Assembly: GCF_021390175.1 (NCBI RefSeq)
Contig: NZ_CP090004.1
Span: 372,001 to 436,000 of the forward strand
DNA length: 64,000 bases
Direction of reading: 5' to 3'
From: Flagellimonas sp. HMM57
GTDB taxonomy: Bacteria > Bacteroidota > Bacteroidia > Flavobacteriales > Flavobacteriaceae
Shown here: piece by piece, positions 57,954 to 64,000 of the stretch
Layout: every line of letters begins with the position of its first letter
Position numbering within the stretch: the first letter of the stretch is position 1
Made by a program: the position numbers and the translations under genes
Notes under the pieces: generated by a model
The model's input: the letters and a program-made list of their open reading frames with translations, nothing else
Database searches by the model: none
What the model was told of the DNA's origin: nothing

Positions 57954-59840
57954 ATGGCTACAGGTAAAATCAATGTTTCGGTAGAGAATATATTTCCACT
58001 TATTAAAAAATTTCTATATAGCGATCACGAAATATTCTTGAGAGAACTTATTTCAAACGCTACAGATGCAACATTAAAACTCAAGCACCTTACTTCCATA
58101 GGTGAGGCCAAAGTTGAGTATGGAAACCCAATGATAGAGGTCAAGGTCGATAAGGACAAAAAGAAAATCCATATTGTGGACCAAGGTATTGGGATGACCC
58201 AAGATGAGGTGAAAAAATATATTAACGAAGTTGCCTTCTCCGGAGCAGAGGAATTTTTAGATAAATACAAGGATGCTGGTAAGGACGCTGGAATCATTGG
58301 TCATTTTGGGCTTGGTTTCTATTCCGCTTTTATGGTTGCGGAAAAAGTTGAAATTATCACCAAAAGCTTTAAAGATGAACCTGCAGTACACTGGTCGTGC
58401 GACGGTTCACCCAAGTTCACATTAAAAGAGGCCAAAAAAACCGATAGGGGAACTGAGATTGTTCTTCACATAGCAGAGGATTCCACAGAATTCTTGGAAG
58501 ATTCGAAAATTACCGACTTGTTGAAGAAATACAACAAGTTTATGCCCATCCCAATAAAATTCGGGATGAAAACGGAAACCCTACCTAAACCAGAAGATGC
58601 TAAAGAAGATGATCCGGCACCGACTCAAGAGGTAGATAATATTATCAATAATCCAAATCCGGCATGGACCAAGCAACCTGTCGATTTAAAAGATGAGGAC
58701 TACAAGGAGTTCTACAGAGAGCTATATCCAATGCAATTTGAAGAACCACTTTTCAACATCCATCTTAATGTTGATTATCCTTTTAACTTGACCGGTATTC
58801 TGTACTTTCCTAAACTTTCAAACGACCTAAATATTCAAAAGGACAGGATTCAGCTTTATCAAAATCAGGTTTTTGTTACGGATAACGTAGAAGGTATTGT
58901 CCCCGAATTTTTGACCATGCTTCGTGGGGTTATAGATTCTCCAGATATTCCCTTGAACGTTTCCCGATCTTATTTACAGGCCGATGGAGCCGTAAAAAAA
59001 ATATCGTCCTATATCACCAGAAAAGTGGCTGATAAATTAAATTCTCTTTTCAAAAATAACCGTGAGGATTTTGAACAAAAATGGAATGATATTAAAGTAG
59101 TCATTGAATATGGCATGCTTTCCGAGGATAAATTCTTTGAAAAAGCGGACAAATTTGCACTGTATCCTACCGTAGACGGAGAATTTTTCACTTTTGAAGA
59201 GTTGGAAAACAAAATAAAGGACAGTCAAACGGATAAGGATGATAAACTTGTGGTTCTTTATGCTTCGGACAGAGAGGCGCAGCACAGTTATATTGAAGCC
59301 GCCAAGAAAAAGGGATACGAAGTTTTATTAATGGACTCCCCTATCATTTCCCACCTTATGCAGAAGTTGGAAACCTCTAAAGAGAAGCTGTCCTTTGCTC
59401 GTGTGGATGCAGACCATGTAGATAATCTTATTAAAAAAGAGGATACTGCAATTTCCAAACTTTCCGATGAGGAAAAGGAAAAGCTAAAAGGAGAAATAGA
59501 AGAAGTGGTCAAAGAAAAGGGTTATACCATACAGATGGAGGCCATGGACAGCACTTCATCCCCATTCATTATCACGGAACCTGAATTTATGCGCAGAATG
59601 AAAGAAATGCAACAGACCGGTGGAGGTGGAATGTTCGGTATGGGCGGTATGCCAGAAATGTACAATCTTATCGTAAATACCAACCATGAGCTTGTAGGTG
59701 AAATACTGAATACCAAAACTTCCAAAAAGCGTGAACGCTTGATCAATCAATCACTGGATTTGGCAAGATTGTCCAAAGGATTGTTGAAAGGTGAGGAACT
59801 TACCAATTTTATAGCACGTAGCTACGATATGATCAAATAG
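57954..59840 (+). CDS. htpG: chaperone HtpG (Hsp90)
   Basis: ATP-dependent Hsp90 chaperone in the cytosol, 628 residues. The GHKL ATPase domain (about 1-220) has LISNATDATLKL, IVDQGIGMTQDE and GHFGLGFYSAFMVA; the middle domain has NVSRSYLQADGAVKKI with the catalytic Arg region; the C-terminal dimer domain closes with SRSYDMIK-like IARSYDMIK. A glycine/methionine stretch (GGGGMFGMGGMPEM) lies near residue 565. Standard length; heat-induced expression is expected. Confidence 0.97.
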   Translation: MATGKINVSVENIFPLIKKFLYSDHEIFLRELISNATDATLKLKHLTSIGEAKVEYGNPMIEVKVDKDKKKIHIVDQGIGMTQDEVKKYINEVAFSGAEEFLDKYKDAGKDAGIIGHFGLGFYSAFMVAEKVEIITKSFKDEPAVHWSCDGSPKFTLKEAKKTDRGTEIVLHIAEDSTEFLEDSKITDLLKKYNKFMPIPIKFGMKTETLPKPEDAKEDDPAPTQEVDNIINNPNPAWTKQPVDLKDEDYKEFYRELYPMQFEEPLFNIHLNVDYPFNLTGILYFPKLSNDLNIQKDRIQLYQNQVFVTDNVEGIVPEFLTMLRGVIDSPDIPLNVSRSYLQADGAVKKISSYITRKVADKLNSLFKNNREDFEQKWNDIKVVIEYGMLSEDKFFEKADKFALYPTVDGEFFTFEELENKIKDSQTDKDDKLVVLYASDREAQHSYIEAAKKKGYEVLLMDSPIISHLMQKLETSKEKLSFARVDADHVDNLIKKEDTAISKLSDEEKEKLKGEIEEVVKEKGYTIQMEAMDSTSSPFIITEPEFMRRMKEMQQTGGGGMFGMGGMPEMYNLIVNTNHELVGEILNTKTSKKRERLINQSLDLARLSKGLLKGEELTNFIARSYDMIK

Positions 59841-59887
59841 TTTTAGGCCATTCCTGCTCTTGAAGTAAGGAATGCAAAATATACCAG

Positions 59888-59931
59888 AAACCGCTCATGA
59901 CTCGGCTAGACCAAGTTAGAGCGGTTTTTTT
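59888..59931 (+). terminator. terminator after htpG
   Basis: AAACCGCTC (59888-59896) pairs with GAGCGGTTT (59919-59927) over a 22-base loop, followed by a T-run to 59931. An upstream ATG for the next gene (59897) lies in the loop, which is why 59972 is preferred as its start. Confidence 0.7.
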
Positions 59932-59971
59932 AGGTAAAAGTTTTATCTTGAAGCGAAAACCATTCCTATCA

Positions 59972-61306
59972 ATGAAGAACGATTACAAAAACCCTGCTTT
60001 CAAAAAAATGCTGGACTCGCTGCAGCAACAAAGTTGGGAGCTCGAACTCATCATATCGGGTTTTGCCATTTTTGGTCTATTTACAGCTTATGACCCTCTT
60101 AAAATAGAAATGATCAATGCACAAAACAATGAGCAGGTATATAGCTTGGTCGTTTATCTTGTGTTACTGTTGGCATGTTCTATCCTGCTGTTCAATCTAC
60201 TTTTACATGTTGTTATGCGCGGGTTATGGATTGGAGCTTTGGGTCTAAGATATGTGTCAGGGGATATTGACTTCGATGTGCTCAATTACAATAGTCGGTT
60301 CAAGAATTATCTAAGTAAAAAAATAGTCTCTTTTGATCGTTACATTGGCAATCTGGAAAACTATTGCAGTATTCTCTTTGCGATATCCTTTTTACTTGTC
60401 TTCTATGTACTGGCCATAACGATCATCATTATAACCATTGTTCTAATTTCATTTTTCATCATTAACAACGACAGTTTGCCTGACTGGCTGAGTAAAGGTT
60501 TGGGGGTAACTTTAGTTCTGTTCGTTGTTTTTGGAATGTTCCTCACTTTTATTGATTTTATTACACAAGGACTTTTAAAACGCAATAAATGGATAGCAAA
60601 GATGTATTTTCCTTTCTATTGGGTATTCAGTTTTTTAACGCTTTCATTTTTGTATAGGCCATTGGTCTATAATTTCTTGGACAATAAATTTGGAAAGCGA
60701 TTAATTCTTTTGCTTACCCCTGTCTACTTTGCCATCTTATTGATTACCTCCTTGGAATATCGAAACTCTAATTTTCTTGATGACAAACAAGACTCATCAA
60801 ACATGTTTGCCAATCAGGAGAACTATTTTGACATGCTAGTAAAAGATGAGGATTTTCCGGGTGAGGTTGCGATACCGTCTAAAGTGATTACTACAAATTA
60901 TTTACAGGTGTTCATTCCTTTTTCTGAAGGTATTGAAGATAGGATTTTTAGTTTCAAGGAAACGCTGAAGCCAGAAAAAGACAGAAGAGGCCTAACTTCA
61001 AGTATTCAATTTAGTATAAGTTGGGATGATAGGATAAAGAGCAAAAAACAAAAGGACAGTATTAGAAAACTATACCTTAACGTATTCAACGAAATGTATT
61101 CGTTCGAGATTGATAGTATAACCAAGGACAGTGATTTTATTGTAACTACAGGAATCAAGAATATCTTGGGCTTTGAAACTTATCTTGATATAAAAGACCT
61201 ACAAGAAGGCTTACATACGCTAAGAATCAAACGCAAACAAAAAAAGAAGGATTCAATTTCAACAGTAACACGGGAGGTTATCCCTTTTTGGTATTTTAAA
61301 GAATAG
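59972..61306 (+). CDS. multi-helix membrane protein of unknown function
   Basis: From ATG 59972 the protein has 444 residues (MKNDYKNPAFKKMLDSLQQQ...). There are about six to seven hydrophobic helices between residues 28 and 265, then a C-terminal soluble domain (about 280-444) with mixed strands and ending GLHTLRIKRKQKKKDSIST-like basic sequence. I recognise no family. It starts 41 bases after the htpG terminator and is followed three bases later by a DoxX-like gene. The soluble tail suggests ligand or partner binding; nothing more can be said. Confidence 0.7.
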   Translation: MKNDYKNPAFKKMLDSLQQQSWELELIISGFAIFGLFTAYDPLKIEMINAQNNEQVYSLVVYLVLLLACSILLFNLLLHVVMRGLWIGALGLRYVSGDIDFDVLNYNSRFKNYLSKKIVSFDRYIGNLENYCSILFAISFLLVFYVLAITIIIITIVLISFFIINNDSLPDWLSKGLGVTLVLFVVFGMFLTFIDFITQGLLKRNKWIAKMYFPFYWVFSFLTLSFLYRPLVYNFLDNKFGKRLILLLTPVYFAILLITSLEYRNSNFLDDKQDSSNMFANQENYFDMLVKDEDFPGEVAIPSKVITTNYLQVFIPFSEGIEDRIFSFKETLKPEKDRRGLTSSIQFSISWDDRIKSKKQKDSIRKLYLNVFNEMYSFEIDSITKDSDFIVTTGIKNILGFETYLDIKDLQEGLHTLRIKRKQKKKDSISTVTREVIPFWYFKE

Positions 61307-61309
61307 CTT

Positions 61310-61669
61310 ATGAACTATCCTTGGCACCTATATCTAATGGCCGCTATGTATGTTTTTGCTGGGATTATGCATTTTATTTATCCTAAAGCCTACTTGCGAA
61401 TCATGCCCAGATATCTTCCCAATCATAAATTGCTTGTCCAACTAAGCGGACTTGCAGAAATTGTTTTGGGAATTGCCCTATGTTTTGAGCCAACCAAGAA
61501 TTTGGCAATTTATGGAATCATTTTAATGCTTTTTTTATTTCTTTTGGTTCACTTTTATATGTTAACCGGTGAAAAAGCATCTGCTGGAGTACCAAAATGG
61601 ATTCTTGTTCTTAGAATTCCTTTACAGTTTGGATTGATGTATTGGGTGTATTTTTATCTAAATCTTTAA
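61310..61669 (+). CDS. DoxX/MauE-like membrane protein
   Basis: A 119-residue protein with four hydrophobic helices and the DoxX-like pattern YVFAGIMHFIYPKAYLRIMP. The conserved spacing of Tyr, Gly and His in the first helix suggests the small DoxX group. It lies three bases after the large membrane protein and four before the MOSC gene, in one transcript. Function inferred only as a possible redox partner. Confidence 0.8.
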   Translation: MNYPWHLYLMAAMYVFAGIMHFIYPKAYLRIMPRYLPNHKLLVQLSGLAEIVLGIALCFEPTKNLAIYGIILMLFLFLLVHFYMLTGEKASAGVPKWILVLRIPLQFGLMYWVYFYLNL

Positions 61670-61672
61670 AAC

Positions 61673-62305
61673 ATGAAAGTTATATCCACAAATATTGCTG
61701 AGCCAACCACCATTTTCTGGAACGGGAAACAAGAAGAAACAGGTATTTACAAGTATCCAACGGAAAAATCGCTTCTTTTAGAACAAGAAAACGTGGAAGG
61801 AGACGTCATTATCGACCGTAAGCATCACGGTGGTGAATTTAAGGCATGCTATCTTTTTTCTTCCGACGATTACCCCTATTGGAGAGAGAAATATCCCCAA
61901 CTGGAATGGAACTGGGGCATGTTTGGAGAAAACCTCACTATCGAAGGATTAGATGAATCAAAACTGAGGATTGGGAATATCTATAAGATTGGAAACAGTC
62001 TGGTACAGATAACTCAGCCTAGAGAACCTTGCTACAAATTGGGAATACGATTTGGAACACAAGAAATTTTGAAACAGTTCATAGACCATGAACGTCCGGG
62101 AACTTATGTGAAAATCCTGAAAGTAGGCGAGGTCCAAACTGGAGACACAATGGAATTGGTGAAAGAATCCGAAAACACATTGACCATACAACAGTTTTAT
62201 AAATTGTTGTTCGCCAGAAAAAAAGATAAAGCTATTTTGAAATTGGCGCTCAATAATGACGGATTACCCAAGAGCAAAAAAGAGAAATTAAAAAAGTATG
62301 TATAA
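61673..62305 (+). CDS. MOSC-domain protein
   Basis: A 210-residue member of the MOSC (molybdenum cofactor sulfurase C-terminal) family, YiiM-like. Family blocks: DRKHHGGEFKACYLFSSDDY, WNWGMFGENLTIEGLDE and PREPCYKLGIRFG, whose Cys is the conserved sulphur-carrying residue. The C-terminal tail (about 170-210) is rich in Lys. Role in molybdenum or reactive-species metabolism not determinable. Confidence 0.88.
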   Translation: MKVISTNIAEPTTIFWNGKQEETGIYKYPTEKSLLLEQENVEGDVIIDRKHHGGEFKACYLFSSDDYPYWREKYPQLEWNWGMFGENLTIEGLDESKLRIGNIYKIGNSLVQITQPREPCYKLGIRFGTQEILKQFIDHERPGTYVKILKVGEVQTGDTMELVKESENTLTIQQFYKLLFARKKDKAILKLALNNDGLPKSKKEKLKKYV

Positions 62306-62329
62306 AAAAAGAGGCCCAAACTGGACCTC
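62304..62329 (-). terminator. terminator of the 62356-62736 gene
   Basis: GAGGCCC (62311-62317), loop AAACT, GGACCTC (62323-62329), with one G-U. On the minus strand it is followed by a seven-T run (the A-run at 62304-62310), so it ends the minus-strand small-protein gene. It touches the MOSC stop. Confidence 0.7.
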
Positions 62330-62355
62330 CTTTGCACTGAAATTAACTAAACAAA

Positions 62356-62736
62356 CTATCTTACTTCAATAGTCTTTTTGTAGGTACCCATTTTATCTAC
62401 AACAACTACTGTATACTCATCTTCAAAAGCTTTTTCAAAATTGAAAGCTTTTTCTACTACAAGCTCTCCTTCAATTGACTCGCTATAAACAAGTCTAGCT
62501 TCACTATCATATACTTTTAGAATCACTTCACCTTGTGAAATGTTCAATAGGTTCATCAATATTTTATCACCTTTTTTAATAAAAACCGGGTCTAGTTCAA
62601 TAGAAATCAAACTTTTTTCTACTTCACTTTTAGCCTTACCTTTTTTGTCTAAGGCATTTACCGTTCCATTTGCAATTCCTGCGGTTGATACTAAGAGGAA
62701 TGCTGCTACCGTAACATAATTTAAAACTGTCTTCAT
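62356..62736 (-). CDS. small secreted protein (DUF3244-like)
   Basis: A 126-residue exported protein: signal peptide about 1-23 (MKTVLNYVTVAAFLLVSTAG ... ANG), then a short Lys-rich stretch and a beta-sandwich-like domain with VILKVYDSEARLVYSESIEG and FNFEKAFEDEYTVVVVDKMG. It resembles the DUF3244 or T9SS-tail-like beta folds of Bacteroidetes, but I am not certain. Ends at its own terminator; neighbour upstream is divergent araC. Confidence 0.75.
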   Translation of the reverse strand: MKTVLNYVTVAAFLLVSTAGIANGTVNALDKKGKAKSEVEKSLISIELDPVFIKKGDKILMNLLNISQGEVILKVYDSEARLVYSESIEGELVVEKAFNFEKAFEDEYTVVVVDKMGTYKKTIEVR

Positions 62737-62947
62737 AACTTTTCGTTTTTTTAAGATTACAAGACAAAACTACTACAGGGTTACCAGCCAAAACACCACC
62801 ATTTTTTCCATTTTATATGGAATATTACCACCCTTACCATGTTAAACTAACATCATGGTTAAAATAACATAGATTTTAGTTAATTTTGCATATATAGTAT
62901 GATTGTCCCGGTAATAACTTTACATAAATAAACCTAAAACGGCTCCA

Positions 62948-63817
62948 ATGATTCAAAAACCTGCTTTTGAAATAATTGAACCAAGTTTCGGAAACTCGTT
63001 TACCTACCAAAAGTTTGATGAAAACAAGGTAAACAAGAACAATGGATGGCATTACCACCCAGAATTGGAATTGGTATACATTAATGGTGGCTCCGGTAAA
63101 AGACAGATAGGAAGCCATGTATCTTATTTTAGAAACGGTGACCTTATCCTTATTGGATCTAACCTGCCTCACTGCGGATTTACAGATAAACTTACCGGAA
63201 ATAAAAGTGAAACCATTATACAGATGAAGGCGGATTTTCTTGGAAATGATTTTTTTAACATTCCCGAGATGCGAAATATCCATAAGCTTTTTGAAGTCGC
63301 CAAAGGTGGGATTGCATTTTCTGGAAAGACAAAAAACAAAGTCGGTGATAAAATGGAGGTATTGGAATATCAGACCGATTTTCAACGCTTGTTATCAATA
63401 CTCAATATATTAAACCAACTGGCCACTTCAGATGAGATAAAAGTGCTTAATGGTCAGGGGTTTTCCATGGAGACCGAAGTCAAGGACAATGATAGGATAA
63501 ACATTGTCTTTAATCATGTGAAGATCAGTTTTAAGGAGGATATCAGTTTAGATGAAATTGCAGATATGGTGAGCATGACCGTTCCATCTTTTTGTAGGTA
63601 TTTTAAAAAAATAACCAATAAGACCTTTACGCAATTTGTAAACGAGTACCGATTGGTCCATGCTTCCAAACTTTTGGCCGAGCAGCCCATCAGTATCACG
63701 CAAGTCTGTTATGATAGTGGTTTCAATAACTTTTCGCACTTTAATAAATCTTTCAAAGCTTTTACGGGACAAAATCCATCAGAATATCGGAATCAATTAA
63801 AAAGTGTGCTAAAGTAA
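62948..63817 (+). CDS. AraC-family transcriptional regulator
   Basis: A 289-residue regulator. The N-terminal cupin-like domain (about 20-95) has NNGWHYHPELELVYINGGSGKR and VSYFRNGDLILIGSNLPHCG. The C-terminal domain has two helix-turn-helix motifs, DISLDEIADMVSMTVPSFCR and PISITQVCYDSGFNNFSHFN, ending with FKAFTGQNPSEYR. The upstream region (62737-62947) is AT-rich. Inducer unknown; the cupin suggests a sugar or small acid. Confidence 0.9.
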   Translation: MIQKPAFEIIEPSFGNSFTYQKFDENKVNKNNGWHYHPELELVYINGGSGKRQIGSHVSYFRNGDLILIGSNLPHCGFTDKLTGNKSETIIQMKADFLGNDFFNIPEMRNIHKLFEVAKGGIAFSGKTKNKVGDKMEVLEYQTDFQRLLSILNILNQLATSDEIKVLNGQGFSMETEVKDNDRINIVFNHVKISFKEDISLDEIADMVSMTVPSFCRYFKKITNKTFTQFVNEYRLVHASKLLAEQPISITQVCYDSGFNNFSHFNKSFKAFTGQNPSEYRNQLKSVLK

Positions 63818-63818
63818 A

Positions 63819-64000
63819 ATGTCGCTTTTCTCCGAGAAAATAGATTTAGGGCTAAAGGACAGTGATATCTGTTACTACCCTAATTTCTTAACTCAAGAAA
63901 AGGCCAATGTCTATTTTAAGACACTCAGAGACCAGACTCCCTGGCAACAAGATAAGATTACCGTCTTTGGAAAAACATATGATCAACCTAGATTGACCGC
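63819..64000 (+). CDS. AlkB-like 2-oxoglutarate/iron dioxygenase (5' part)
   Basis: Only the first 60 codons are in the window. The sequence SEKIDLGLKDSDICYYPNFL and the following LRDQTPWQQDKITVFGKTYD and QPRLT match the N-terminus of AlkB-type DNA alkylation repair enzymes. The iron-binding residues lie beyond the edge. ATG at 63819 is one base after the araC stop, so the two are probably co-transcribed, though an AraC link to alkylation repair is not implied by sequence. Confidence 0.8.
   Translation, partial: MSLFSEKIDLGLKDSDICYYPNFLTQEKANVYFKTLRDQTPWQQDKITVFGKTYDQPRLT

Noticed and set aside
59897..59971. Longer N-terminus for the membrane protein after htpG
   Set aside because: The upstream ATG lies in the loop of the htpG terminator, and the extension is basic and unlike the rest.

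Overview
The window reads as chromosomal DNA of a marine member of the Flavobacteriaceae (Bacteroidetes). The evidence is AT-rich DNA, genes with little Shine-Dalgarno signal, a promoter of the Bacteroidetes form (TTG, about 18 bases, TAnnTTTG) in front of the tRNA gene, the ribosomal block rpmB-rpmG-DUF4295-ftsY, DUF2911 and DUF2339/DUF3999 proteins, and a myxol-type carotenoid cluster. The genus cannot be fixed from this sequence. I see no insertion sequence, prophage module, CRISPR array or integrase; the gene density and content look like ordinary core and niche chromosome.

Layout. 1-5881: hexuronate breakdown. A partial altronate dehydratase gene (minus strand) diverges from kdgK-eda-TRAP transporter (plus strand) across a LacI-type operator. 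6209-8752: a TPR histidine kinase and a LuxR-type response regulator, followed by a duplicated-half membrane protein and a SIMPL-domain protein (8918-9970). 10211-14010: a small unknown protein, a GH19-like muramidase/chitinase and a large MORN-type repeat protein. 14201-14284: tRNA-Leu(GAG). 14458-20934: a cobalamin-binding MerR regulator of the CarH/LitR kind, then crtI-crtB-crtZ-crtD-cruF, with a convergent crtA-like gene. Together these fit light-controlled synthesis of a myxol or saproxanthin type monocyclic carotenoid, although lycopene cyclase and GGPP synthase lie elsewhere. 20935-22060: two TlpA-like thioredoxins, one of which has lost both catalytic cysteines.

22137-27743: aconitase, a MoxR ATPase and two SurA-like chaperones. 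27859-33431: an SRPBCC protein, a class A beta-lactamase-like lipoprotein and the DUF2339/DUF3999 pair. 33568-34002: a stand-alone BLUF blue-light receptor with every key residue in register. 34085-36037: a fasciclin-domain protein facing an ECF sigma factor and its RskA-like anti-sigma factor. 36052-40774: a Tat-type oxidoreductase, DoxX, rimO and a serine hydrolase. 40899-51633: amidase, DUF2911, ftsY, DUF4295, L33, L28, cinA, Hpt, FAH-family hydrolase, exonuclease, esterase, 2-oxoacid dehydrogenase E2, recR and a CoA-binding protein, all on the minus strand. 51989-54442: an outer-membrane receptor-like beta-barrel, preceded by a candidate small RNA. 54541-57615: tetR-ABC1 kinase-fabH. 57954-62305: htpG, an unknown membrane protein, a DoxX-like protein and a MOSC protein. 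62356-64000: a small secreted protein, an AraC regulator and the start of an alkB-like gene.

The most notable theme is light: a B12-type photoreceptor-regulator heading the carotenoid operon and a BLUF receptor about 13 kb away. Other items worth a second look are the cysteine-free TlpA paralogue beside the carotenoid genes, the sigma/anti-sigma/fasciclin trio, two orphan hairpin loci that may be small RNAs (51714-51824 and 57680-57796), and the tetR-ABC1-fabH unit.
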